Assembly (NCBI GenBank): GCA_002327985.1
Contig: DCVM01000053.1
Coordinates: forward strand, 1 to 8,474
DNA: 8,474 bases
Reading direction: 5' to 3'
DNA from: Syntrophaceae bacterium UBA2188
Lineage (GTDB): Bacteria; Desulfobacterota; BSN033; UBA1163
Numbering within the stretch: position 1 is the stretch's first letter; each line of letters opens with the position of its first letter. The notes beneath the pieces were generated by a model that saw only the letters and a list, made by a program, of their open reading frames with translations, had not been told where the DNA came from and searched no databases. Position numbers and translations under genes: made by a program. This document shows positions 1 through 7,351 of the stretch, in pieces.

Positions 1-42
1 CGATGTCCTGAACGTTATCACTTATTCATATAGGAGGAACCA

Positions 43-2517
43 ATGTCTCATTGTGAAAACATGGATCATATGCCAAGGGAAGAATGGGTTAATCTTTATC
101 GAAGGAAGAACCACGAAGCAGACCATTGGGCAAGGGGTTATGGCGTACTCCAACATAATCTGGATACACAGGCGCAGATCTTTACCATGGCGGAATCATT
201 ATCCAGGCGGGGTGTGAAGGGAGATGGTGTACCCTTTTTTGATTTACTCCATGCCTTAGACCGGGTTACCAGCGCTTCGATGTGGGTCGTTGTTCACGAG
301 ACCTATGCCCAGACCGTTTATCTCGATGGCCGGGAGCTTCGTCCCGAAGACTTCAAGCCCAATCCGGAGGGGCATACCGGCGGTGCCCTCAACATGGTTC
401 CTGCCTATGCAGGATACATGGCCATTAACGCCATCACCGGTCATACACGTTCCTGGATTATGGGCCAAGGACACTCCGTGGCTGCCATTGATACAGTCAA
501 TTTCCTGTTGGACAATATGACCCCTGCCCATGCCGAGCGCTACTCGCTCACGGACGAAGGAGTAACCCGTTATGTCCGGGACTTTTATTCTTACAGGCTA
601 CGAGAAGACGGCAAACAGGACTCGCCCTTGGGGAGTCACGTGAATGTCCATACGGCGGGTGGCATCGCTGAGGGTGGGTACCTCGGTTTCACAGAGCTTC
701 AGTATGTCCATATGCCCCTGCCGGGAGAACGGCTGGTCGCCTTCCTCAGCGACGGAGCCTTTGAAGAACAGAGAGGAAGCGACTGGATTCCACGCTGGTG
801 GCGGGCTGAAGACTGTGGTCTGGTTACCCCTATGATGATCAAGAACGGCCGCCGAATCGACCAGAGAACGACAATGTCCCAGCAGGGGGGAGCAGATTGG
901 TTTGTGGATCATCTGAAGCTAAATGGCTTTGACCCTATCGTCTTTGATGGAAGAGATCCAGCCGCTTTTGCCTGGGCCATCTTTGAGATGGAGTGTAGGC
1001 TGGAGGCGGCAACCAAAGCGATTCAATCCAGCAAATCTTCTTACCCGGTTCCACTCCCTTATGGGATTGCCCTGGCGCCCAAAGGGGCCGGTTTCTATGG
1101 TGAAGGGACCAATCTTGCCCACAACCTTCCGCTCATGTCAAATCCTTATATTGATCCTTTGGCGGCACAACGTTTCAATGAAAGTGCCCGACGTCTGTGG
1201 GTACCACTGGCGGAACTCACAGATTCCATTGGTAAATTTCAGTACCATCAAATCTCAAGCCGACCCCTGGAGCGTGATAATCCCCTGGCAAGGCGGGAGG
1301 TGAAGCTAAGTCAGATTCCACCCCTTGTTTTCAGGTCCGTACCTAAAAATCGGCAGGACCGCTCGACATGGACGAGAACCTCTCCCATGTTTGCAGTAGA
1401 TGCGATGTTTCTTGCAATGGTTCAGGCCAATCCTCACCTTCGACCCCGCATAGGTAACCCTGATGAGATGCGCTCTAACCGGATGATTCAGACTCTTGAA
1501 AATTTGAAATTCCGTGTCACAGATCCTGAACCTGGAATTCCGGAAGATACCCATGGTGCGGTCATCACAGCATTGAATGAGGAGGCGGTTGCCTCGGCCG
1601 CACTGGCCAACAAGGGAGGGATCAACCTTTTTCACACTTATGAGGCTTTCGGTACGAAGATGCAAGGTGTTGTTCGCCAGGAAATTATCTTTGCTGACCA
1701 CTGCAATGAGGTCGGCCGAAGGCAGGGCTGGCTTTCTATTCCTCTCATCCTGACCTCCCATACCTGGGAGAACGCAAAAAATGAACGATCCCATCAGGAC
1801 CCTTCCATGGCCGAGGCCATGCTGGGCGAGCCCTCCGATGTCTCTCGGGTTTTATTCGTACCAGATTACAATACAGCTTCGGTTGTTATGCACCACCTCT
1901 ACCAGACTCATGGACAGATCTGGACGCTGGTGGTGCCCAAGATAGACATGATACCGGACCTCTTCACCCTCGATGAGGCGACTCATCTCCTCAACAACGG
2001 TGCGTTCCGCCTGGACTGGACTTGCTATGATCTGGGTCGGCAACGAGTCATTCTGACTGCTATTGGAGCCTATCAGCTGGAAGAGGTGTTGAGGGCATCA
2101 GCCCGTTTAAAAGAACGGGATGTCCCGCACTCTGTTATCTACATGATGGAACCAGGGAGGTTTCGTATTCCTCGGAGTGAGCGTGAAGAGACTCATATGG
2201 CTGCGGCCCAATTTCAGGCCGGACTATATCCGAGTTCTTTACCCGCCCGCATCTTTGTGACACATACGCGACCGGAGGTTCTCCTGGGGATACTCCATCC
2301 TCTTAACTCTGGGATATATCAGACGGGTGCACTTGGGTTTATAAACCAGGGTGGGACTCTGAATGTTCCAGGGATGCTGTTTGTCAATCGATGCACCTGG
2401 GGCCATATTCTCTTGGAGGTTGTCCGTGTGCTGGGCATGCTCCAGGAGGAACTACTGACCTCTGAGGAGCTCGCTGCGTTGGGAGGAAAAGCTTCTCCTG
2501 AAGGAATTTTGTTTTAA
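43..2517 (+). CDS. Divergent phosphoketolase-family (XFP-like) ThDP enzyme
   Basis: Family enzymes cleave xylulose-5-phosphate or fructose-6-phosphate with inorganic phosphate, giving acetyl phosphate, in the cytoplasm with thiamine diphosphate (ThDP) and Mg. The 824 residues match family length (about 800-825). By alignment from memory to Bifidobacterium phosphoketolase, catalytic residues H64, H97, H142, H320, E479 and H553 correspond to H111 (GHTGG), H144 (GQGH), H199, H360 (EGTNLAH), E513 and H584 (SHQDP). The substrate-phosphate residues appear kept: S478-N479-R480 after GNPDE, Y533 (TYEAF), N580 and probably K633. The ThDP motif is S236-D237-G238 with N268 downstream, where the family has GDG. 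An extra stretch of about 45 residues precedes H111. The start follows AGGAGGAA at 32-39. It is first in a run with a flavocytochrome and a dihaem protein. Family membership is secure. The substrate is not: some databases may name such proteins xylulose-5-phosphate 3-epimerase or simply phosphoketolase. Confidence 0.88.
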   Translation: MSHCENMDHMPREEWVNLYRRKNHEADHWARGYGVLQHNLDTQAQIFTMAESLSRRGVKGDGVPFFDLLHALDRVTSASMWVVVHETYAQTVYLDGRELRPEDFKPNPEGHTGGALNMVPAYAGYMAINAITGHTRSWIMGQGHSVAAIDTVNFLLDNMTPAHAERYSLTDEGVTRYVRDFYSYRLREDGKQDSPLGSHVNVHTAGGIAEGGYLGFTELQYVHMPLPGERLVAFLSDGAFEEQRGSDWIPRWWRAEDCGLVTPMMIKNGRRIDQRTTMSQQGGADWFVDHLKLNGFDPIVFDGRDPAAFAWAIFEMECRLEAATKAIQSSKSSYPVPLPYGIALAPKGAGFYGEGTNLAHNLPLMSNPYIDPLAAQRFNESARRLWVPLAELTDSIGKFQYHQISSRPLERDNPLARREVKLSQIPPLVFRSVPKNRQDRSTWTRTSPMFAVDAMFLAMVQANPHLRPRIGNPDEMRSNRMIQTLENLKFRVTDPEPGIPEDTHGAVITALNEEAVASAALANKGGINLFHTYEAFGTKMQGVVRQEIIFADHCNEVGRRQGWLSIPLILTSHTWENAKNERSHQDPSMAEAMLGEPSDVSRVLFVPDYNTASVVMHHLYQTHGQIWTLVVPKIDMIPDLFTLDEATHLLNNGAFRLDWTCYDLGRQRVILTAIGAYQLEEVLRASARLKERDVPHSVIYMMEPGRFRIPRSEREETHMAAAQFQAGLYPSSLPARIFVTHTRPEVLLGILHPLNSGIYQTGALGFINQGGTLNVPGMLFVNRCTWGHILLEVVRVLGMLQEELLTSEELAALGGKASPEGILF

Positions 2518-2537
2518 TTTATCGGAGGAACAGCTTC

Positions 2538-3854
2538 ATGAGACCTCTTCTTTACGGAACATTCTGGATTGGCATCTCTCTTGCTATCATTATCGCCCCC
2601 TTTCTCGTCCTGCTGATCGGTCCTATTCCACCCGGGCGTGGGTTCTGGAGGGAGTTTTCGGTCGGCTTGGGGTTCATGGGCCTGTCGATGATGGGATTAC
2701 AGTTCTTCCTTACCGGCCGTTTCAAATACCTCACCTCGCCTTACGGGATCGATGTGGTCTACCATTTTCATCGTCAGATCTCAACCATAGCCTTTGCTCT
2801 CATTTTGCTTCATCCCTTGATCATTTTTATTTCAACCCCTATCACTCTTTCTTTGTTAAATCCGATCTCTGCTCCCTGGTGGATGGGATCAGGAACGGCG
2901 GCCCTATTGGCCCTGGCCATCTTAATCCTGACCTCCATCAAGCGTAAAGAATTGGCCATCCGTTACGAACCATGGCGTCTTACTCATGGGTTTCTGTCCA
3001 TCGTGATGGTTGCGCTTTCGGTAATACACATTGAAGGGGTTGGATATTATGTTCAAGGGCCTTTGAAGCGGTGGTTCTGGATCGGTTTGGTGATCACATG
3101 GATTTTCTCTCTGGTATATGTCCGCATCATCAAGCCCATATGGATGCTCAAACGACCCTATACGATTGAAGAAATCATCCGTGAAAGAGGGAAGACATGG
3201 ACATTGGTCCTTCGACCCGAGGGACACCTGGGCATATCCTTCAAGCCTGGCCAATTTGCATGGCTCACGGTTGGAAAATCTCCCTTTGCAATCAGGGAAC
3301 ATCCGTTCTCCTTCTCCTCCAGCGCCATGAATTCGGAGAAGGTGGAGATATCGATTAAAGAATTAGGAGACTTTACATCAACGATCGGTGAAATTCCCCC
3401 TGGGACGCGAGCCTATCTGGACGCACCCTACGGGACGTTTACGACCGACCGCCACACAGCACCCGGGTATGTCTTCATCGTCGGAGGCGTCGGCATCTCT
3501 CCCATTATCAGCATCCTGCGAACCCTCGCGGATCGCCATGAAAAACGGTCCCTCCTGTTGTTTTATAGTAGCAAAACGTGGGAGGAGGTGACGTTCAGGG
3601 AGGAGTTGGAGAATCTCACCCGTCGGTTGAATCTAAGGGTCGTTCATACCCTCACCAACCCCGCGGAAGACTGGGAGGGGGAGCGCGGTCGGATCAGCGC
3701 GGAAATGATGGCGCGCTACCTTCCGGAAAATCGGGTGGACTGTGAATACTTCGTGTGCGGACCCGACCCAATGCAGATGGCAGTGAAAGAGGCGCTGGAA
3801 GAGCTGGGATTACCCCTTGAAAAAGTGCAATCCGAGAGCTTCAACTATATTTAG
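2538..3854 (+). CDS. Ferric reductase / NADPH-oxidase-like flavocytochrome b
   Basis: A predicted membrane oxidoreductase that would carry electrons from cytoplasmic NAD(P)H through FAD and two b haems across the membrane. About six hydrophobic helices occupy residues 8-30, 40-60, 76-99, 117-134, 150-168 and 178-197. Helix 3 carries H78 and H92, and helix 5 carries H150 and H164. Both pairs are 14 residues apart, as expected for the two stacked haems of the FRE/NOX family. The cytoplasmic half has an FAD-binding barrel with REHPFSFSS (residues 253-261), a nucleotide-binding GGVGISP (316-322) and the CGPDPM motif (408-413). The last residues, ESFNYI, resemble the aromatic C-terminus of this fold. 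It belongs with the predicted ferric reductases (COG4097 type). A GGAGGA ribosome site at 2524-2529 supports the start, 20 bp after the previous stop. The final acceptor could be ferric iron, oxygen, a quinone or the dihaem protein encoded next; the sequence does not decide. Confidence 0.88.
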   Translation: MRPLLYGTFWIGISLAIIIAPFLVLLIGPIPPGRGFWREFSVGLGFMGLSMMGLQFFLTGRFKYLTSPYGIDVVYHFHRQISTIAFALILLHPLIIFISTPITLSLLNPISAPWWMGSGTAALLALAILILTSIKRKELAIRYEPWRLTHGFLSIVMVALSVIHIEGVGYYVQGPLKRWFWIGLVITWIFSLVYVRIIKPIWMLKRPYTIEEIIRERGKTWTLVLRPEGHLGISFKPGQFAWLTVGKSPFAIREHPFSFSSSAMNSEKVEISIKELGDFTSTIGEIPPGTRAYLDAPYGTFTTDRHTAPGYVFIVGGVGISPIISILRTLADRHEKRSLLLFYSSKTWEEVTFREELENLTRRLNLRVVHTLTNPAEDWEGERGRISAEMMARYLPENRVDCEYFVCGPDPMQMAVKEALEELGLPLEKVQSESFNYI

Positions 3855-3877
3855 TTCATAAGCAGGGAGGTCCTTTC

Positions 3878-4138
3878 ATGAGACAAGCCTATTCTACTCA
3901 ACTGGCTATTGTGACAGGAATTCTCGTCCTTTTCATCGCGGGGGCCTTTGCCTTGATTCAGTCTCCGGAGGTTTTGGAATCCCCGGGGATAACAGCCATT
4001 ACCGTGGGACAGGCTGTTCCTCACCCGATTGAAGGACATGAGGATTGCAATAGCTGCCATGGCCGAAAAGGAATGAAGGCTTATCCAATCAGTCACCTCG
4101 GCTGGAAAAACGAGAGCTGTACGAAGTGCCATCGGTGA
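3878..4138 (+). CDS. Small membrane-anchored dihaem cytochrome c
   Basis: An 86-residue protein with one hydrophobic segment (about residues 9-27), then a short periplasmic part holding two c-type haem sites: CNSCH (57-61) and CTKCH (81-85). The second site ends one residue before the stop codon. Extra histidines H49, H54 and H73 are available as distal ligands, so both haems could be bis-histidine and of low potential, as in multihaem cytochromes of the c7/NrfH style. No typical signal-peptidase site is obvious, so the hydrophobic segment probably stays as an anchor. The ribosome site AGGGAGG (about 3864-3870) precedes the ATG. It starts 23 bp after the flavocytochrome gene, so it is a natural candidate for that protein's periplasmic electron acceptor; this is inference from position. 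The exact family is unknown to me. Confidence 0.85.
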   Translation: MRQAYSTQLAIVTGILVLFIAGAFALIQSPEVLESPGITAITVGQAVPHPIEGHEDCNSCHGRKGMKAYPISHLGWKNESCTKCHR

Positions 4139-4158
4139 ATTTCTATCAGGCTTAGGTC

Positions 4159-5214
4159 ATGGAAATGATAAGTTTTGGAAGAAAGAGAACAGAGCCTAAA
4201 ATCATCCTGGCGGGGGATATTGGTGGGACAAAGACACGGCTCGGACTTTATCGCGTGGCTAATGATAATCGCCACCGCCTGATAATCGGGACAACCTTTC
4301 CGAGCAAAAAATATAAGGGGTTAGAAATGATCCTCCAAGAATTCCTTGGAGGGAAGAAGAATATTGATTGTGCCTGCTTTGGGGTGGCCGGTCCTATCAT
4401 AAAGGGAAGGGTGAAACTCCCGAACCTTCCATGGGTGATCGATACAAAAACCCTACGAAAAGAAATGAGGCTGAAGAAGGTAGTGATGATTAATGATCTC
4501 GTGGCCCATGCCTATGGCATTTCAGCTCTGAACGGAAATGACTTTAAGGCCCTAAACTCCGGCAGGAAGAGAGAGGGAAACACCGTCCTCATAGCGGCCG
4601 GGACCGGTCTTGGGGAGGCGATTCTCTTCTGGGACGGAAAGAAATATCTTCCATCTCCCTCTGAGGGTGGACATGTGGAGTTCGGTCCGAGAAACCGACT
4701 GGAGATCGAACTGCTCGAATATCTTTTAAAACATTTCGACCATATCAGCTACGAGCGGATCCTCTCGGGAGACGGCCTATTTCGGATCTACCAGTTTTTA
4801 AGGGATTCTAAAAGATTCGGCAGTGAACCGAGGTGGCTCAACAAGGAAATGGAGCATCAGGATCCTGCTGTCGTGATCTCTCAGGCCGCCCGTGATCAAA
4901 AAAACAGGTTATGCATGGTTGCCTTGGGCATGTTTTCTTCGATTTATGGCGCAGAGGCTGGAAACCTTGCGCTGAAGACGATGGCCATCGGTGGCGTTTA
5001 TTTGGGAGGTGGAATCGCACCCAAAATCATCTGGAAGCTGAAAGACGGGGTATTTATGGATGCCTTTAGAGACAAAGGACGGTTTTCGGAGATGATGGCT
5101 GATATTCCCGTCAAAGTCATCATGAATGACAACACCGCTCTCCTGGGTGCCCTCTCTTATGCCTCGTCTTACCAGACAAGAAAGGTTGAGCCGGGAGATT
5201 GCCACCTCACTTGA
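4159..5214 (+). CDS. glk: Glucokinase (bacterial Glk type)
   Basis: Phosphorylates glucose to glucose-6-phosphate with ATP in the cytoplasm. The phosphate-binding motif GDIGGTKT is at residues 19-26. The glucose site matches E. coli Glk residues N99, D100, E157, H160 and E187 (from memory) as N112-D113, E169, H172 and E199, with the same spacing (56-57, 3 and 27 residues). D113 would be the catalytic base. Other family blocks are GVAGP (75-79), AAGTGLGEA (146-154) and YLGGGIAPK (281-289). At 351 residues it is somewhat longer than E. coli Glk (321), partly through about 15 residues before the first motif. The ribosome site is weak (TTAGGT, 4152-4157); M3 at 4165 is an equally plausible start with better spacing. 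It lies 20 bp after the dihaem gene and is probably co-transcribed, which puts hexose activation in the same unit as the phosphoketolase-like enzyme. Confidence 0.92.
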   Translation: MEMISFGRKRTEPKIILAGDIGGTKTRLGLYRVANDNRHRLIIGTTFPSKKYKGLEMILQEFLGGKKNIDCACFGVAGPIIKGRVKLPNLPWVIDTKTLRKEMRLKKVVMINDLVAHAYGISALNGNDFKALNSGRKREGNTVLIAAGTGLGEAILFWDGKKYLPSPSEGGHVEFGPRNRLEIELLEYLLKHFDHISYERILSGDGLFRIYQFLRDSKRFGSEPRWLNKEMEHQDPAVVISQAARDQKNRLCMVALGMFSSIYGAEAGNLALKTMAIGGVYLGGGIAPKIIWKLKDGVFMDAFRDKGRFSEMMADIPVKVIMNDNTALLGALSYASSYQTRKVEPGDCHLT

Positions 5215-5236
5215 TGCGACGGATCATCTCCGGGCT
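5189..5236 (+). other. Imperfect inverted repeat at end of glk
   Basis: Arms 5189-5199 and 5226-5236 are complementary at 10 of 11 positions, with a 26-nt loop. The left arm lies inside the last codons of glk and the right arm just after its stop. No T-run follows, so it is not a standard intrinsic terminator. It may be a weak attenuator or chance. Confidence 0.3.
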
Positions 5237-5379
5237 TAAAACCCACAGTTTCCAGGCATAAATTATAGTGAAGCTCCCTGGCTTGAAGAGCGGGGCTTGC
5301 GGGGCATGTGCCGGTCACTGAATTTCTGATCGTCGGCGAACGGTTGGAGCCAGAGGGTATAGATGAAAGGAGCGGACCA
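5215..5379. other. Non-coding gap between glk and the transporter
   Basis: About 165 bp without a convincing gene. It holds a 7-bp tandem direct repeat GCGGGGC (5290-5296 and 5299-5305) separated by two bases, preceded by an AT-rich stretch around 5262-5270. I see no strong promoter. The gap suggests the transporter may have its own transcription start, but no -35/-10 pair is convincing. Confidence 0.4.
5366..5372 (+). promoter_or_regulatory. Ribosome binding site that fixes the transporter start
   Basis: AAAGGAG lies 7 nt before the ATG at 5380. The in-frame GTG at 5308 further upstream has no comparable site, and the 24 residues it would add do not resemble the family N-terminus. This decides the start at 5380. 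Confidence 0.8.
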
Positions 5380-6672
5380 ATGATGCGGGAGAAATGGTCC
5401 TCATCGATAGGTTTCATTCTTGCCAGCATAGGCTCTGCGGTAGGCTTGGGTAATATCTGGCGATTCCCTTATATCGTGGGTCTCAACGGAGGTGGAGCAT
5501 TTCTAATCCCCTACCTCATCTCCGTGTTCCTGTGCGGCCTGCCTCTGATGGTGCTCGAGTTTGCCATGGGGCGGAATTCTAAAAACTCCGTGGTAGCGAC
5601 CTTAAGCGCCATCAGGAAAAGATTCAGATTCGCGGGCTTCTTTCTTGTCTTTGTGATGGGGATGATATTAAGCTATTATCTCGTCATTACCAGCTGGGTG
5701 CTTGCCTATTCCCTCTTTTTTATCTTAGGTGTAACGATTCCTTTTTCTACGTTCACAAAGTCCTATTATCCCCTCCTATTCTTCTTGATGTCGGGAATGA
5801 TATCTTTTGTTGTGGTCAGAGCGGGGGTGAAGGGGGGAATTGAGAAGCTTTCAAAGTTCCTTGTCCCTGTCTTATTCGGAATGCTGTGTATTCTGGTGAT
5901 TTTTTCCCTTTCGCTGCCAGGGGCAATGCGGGGAATAGAATTCTATCTCACTCCCGACTTCTCAAAACTGTTCAATCCCTTTGTTTGGACAGCAGCATTC
6001 GGGCAGGCCTTTTTCTCCCTGAGTGTGGGCGTAGGGATTATGCTCACCTATGGCAGCTACATGGGAGAGGAGAGAATCGTTAAAAACGCGGCTATCATTA
6101 CGGTCGCCGATTTGCTTGTTGCGATTCTGAGTGGACTTGTGATATTTCCAATCGTCTTTTCCTTCGGGCTTGATCCGGCAGCGGGAGTGAAGCTTGCCTT
6201 TGTTACCTTGCCTCCAATTTTTCAAGAAATGAGTTGGGGAAGTTTTTGGGGGGCTTTGTTTTTTTTACTTCTTTTCCTTGCGGCTCTGACCTCGTCAATA
6301 TCTATGTTGGAAGTGCCTGTCGCTACCCTCATTGATTCCTACGGCTTCAAAAGAAAAAACGCCACCTGGATCGTTTCCTTAATCGTCATCCTGATCGGGT
6401 TGCCATCCGCTTTAAGTTACACGACCCTCCAATTGGAACTATTTGGGAAACCTCTTCTTGACCTAAAAGACTTTGCCTTCGGCACGGTCGGCATCATTTT
6501 ATCTGGCTTGGTATTGAGCATCATCGCAGGATGGTTTCTTGATCCGGGCATCATATTCAAAGAGATCAAAGGGGGCAGAAAAATGCAGAAAGTGTTTCTG
6601 CTCATCATAAGATATTTCATACCCCTTATACTTTTCATTAACCTGATAGCGAGGATAATGAAAGCTGACTGA
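5380..6672 (+). CDS. Sodium-dependent amino-acid symporter (NSS/LeuT family)
   Basis: An inner-membrane secondary transporter predicted to import an amino acid or related amine with sodium. Taken from the ATG at 5380 it has 430 residues. Residues 2-31 show the family N-terminus: REKWSSSIGFILA, then VGLGNIWRFPY (21-31), whose Asn25 corresponds to the sodium/substrate Asn of LeuT helix 1. Helix 6 has the FGQAFFSLSVG block (207-217). Helix 8 has AALTSSISMLE (301-311), whose T304-S305 match the LeuT Na2-site Thr-Ser pair. The length and the single hydrophobic stretch at the end (about 405-425) fit the shorter bacterial members with 11 helices (about 440 residues, like Tyt1) rather than the 12-helix LeuT. 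A second ATG follows directly at 5383. The substrate cannot be read from the sequence. It stands alone, flanked by non-coding gaps, so no pathway link is shown. Confidence 0.93.
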   Translation: MMREKWSSSIGFILASIGSAVGLGNIWRFPYIVGLNGGGAFLIPYLISVFLCGLPLMVLEFAMGRNSKNSVVATLSAIRKRFRFAGFFLVFVMGMILSYYLVITSWVLAYSLFFILGVTIPFSTFTKSYYPLLFFLMSGMISFVVVRAGVKGGIEKLSKFLVPVLFGMLCILVIFSLSLPGAMRGIEFYLTPDFSKLFNPFVWTAAFGQAFFSLSVGVGIMLTYGSYMGEERIVKNAAIITVADLLVAILSGLVIFPIVFSFGLDPAAGVKLAFVTLPPIFQEMSWGSFWGALFFLLLFLAALTSSISMLEVPVATLIDSYGFKRKNATWIVSLIVILIGLPSALSYTTLQLELFGKPLLDLKDFAFGTVGIILSGLVLSIIAGWFLDPGIIFKEIKGGRKMQKVFLLIIRYFIPLILFINLIARIMKAD

Positions 6673-6850
6673 TACAAACGCATTTGGCGCTTTGGAAATG
6701 CAAAGGGCGGAGGGTTACGGCCTATGACGTTACTGATATGGATAGGGATCGCACCCTGTATCTCCCAGTCAGCGATGCTATCCGGTCTCAATCTGGCATT
6801 TTTTACGATTCAAGCGAAAATCTATCCGAGGCACCGGTAGGCCGTCCACG
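6673..6850. other. Gene-free gap between convergent genes
   Basis: About 180 bp between the stop codons of the transporter and the diiron gene. A 6-bp inverted repeat (GCATTT 6680-6685, AAATGC 6696-6701) sits just after the transporter stop, and a bulged hairpin sits at 6741-6762. A + strand frame of 61 codons (6684-6869) has no ribosome site and no recognisable motif, so I do not call it a gene. Confidence 0.5.
6776..6804 (+). terminator. Weak terminator-like signal after the transporter gene
   Basis: TGCTA (6776-6780) can pair with TGGCA (6794-6798), including one G-T pair, directly before six T residues (6799-6804). Alternatively CCGG (6782-6785) pairs with CTGG (6793-6796). The T-run is good but the stem is poor and lies over 100 nt after the stop. 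No other candidate exists in the gap. Confidence 0.25.
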
Positions 6851-7318
6851 CTACATGTGGGTCATGTAGAGTTTTTCGTAAGTCTCTTCCAATTTCGTTA
6901 AATGGGCCATCTCTTTTTGATGAAGCTTGGAAAACAACTCCCCCATCGGAGCCCCCTTGCAGTGGTTAGCCATCTGCTGGTAGAAGTCGACCGACCGTTT
7001 CTCCTCATGAATCGCATAAATCATCACATCCTGGGCGGTGGAATTCTCATGAAGTGTTTTTTCTTCCAGAAAATTGGTTAACTCCATGGAAGGACCCGTG
7101 GGTTCCTCCGGCTCAAGATGAGCAAGCGTTTCTCCCAGGAGGGCCTTTTCAAGAGTATCTCTGTGCTCCAGCTCCTCCTTGGCCAGCTCTTTCAAAAGTG
7201 CCCTCGCATGCGGGTCCTCAACTTTCTTCATTGCCTCCCGGTAAACCTTCACACTGTGTTTTTCCTCTTCGATGGCTTTTTCGAGTGCACCCTCAAGGGT
7301 ATAGCAAACAGCTTCCAT
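6851..7318 (-). CDS. Rubrerythrin/ferritin-like diiron protein
   Basis: A 155-residue helical protein with the four ligand helices of the ferritin-like fold: E18 in IEEEKH, E49xxH52 in KEELEH, E105/E106 in IHEEKR, and E136xxH139 in KEMAH. These six positions give the two-iron site of rubrerythrin-type proteins, which in the family reduce peroxide or sequester iron in the cytoplasm. The rubredoxin-like CxxC domain of true rubrerythrin is absent (only C5 and C120 occur), so it resembles the COG1633-type stand-alone diiron proteins and would need an outside electron donor. The two halves look duplicated (residues 15-26 against 102-113). The start is supported by AGGAGGGAA on the - strand (7330-7322). 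It is convergent to the transporter and divergent from the small-gene cluster. A role in oxidative stress defence is inferred from the family only. Confidence 0.87.
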   Translation of the reverse strand: MEAVCYTLEGALEKAIEEEKHSVKVYREAMKKVEDPHARALLKELAKEELEHRDTLEKALLGETLAHLEPEEPTGPSMELTNFLEEKTLHENSTAQDVMIYAIHEEKRSVDFYQQMANHCKGAPMGELFSKLHQKEMAHLTKLEETYEKLYMTHM

Positions 7319-7351
7319 TCGTTCCCTCCTGGTTTATGATAGGGTCGAACA

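Noticed and set aside
1..42. Promoter of the first gene
   Set aside because: Only 42 bases are visible upstream. They hold a ribosome site but no convincing -35/-10 pair.
256..2043. Several open frames on the - strand and in other + frames inside the first gene
   Set aside because: They overlap a clearly coding 824-codon gene, lack ribosome sites and show no recognisable motifs.
5189..5236. Inverted repeat as the glk terminator
   Set aside because: The loop is long (26 nt), one pair is mismatched and no T-run follows.
5308..5379. GTG start 24 codons upstream for the transporter
   Set aside because: It has no ribosome site, the added residues do not look like the family N-terminus, and AAAGGAG sits ideally before the ATG at 5380.
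6741..6762. Bulged hairpin as terminator for the diiron gene
   Set aside because: On the - strand no T-run follows it, and it lies about 90 bp beyond the stop.
6684..6869. A 61-codon + strand frame after the transporter
   Set aside because: No ribosome site, no motif, and it runs into the end of the diiron gene on the other strand.
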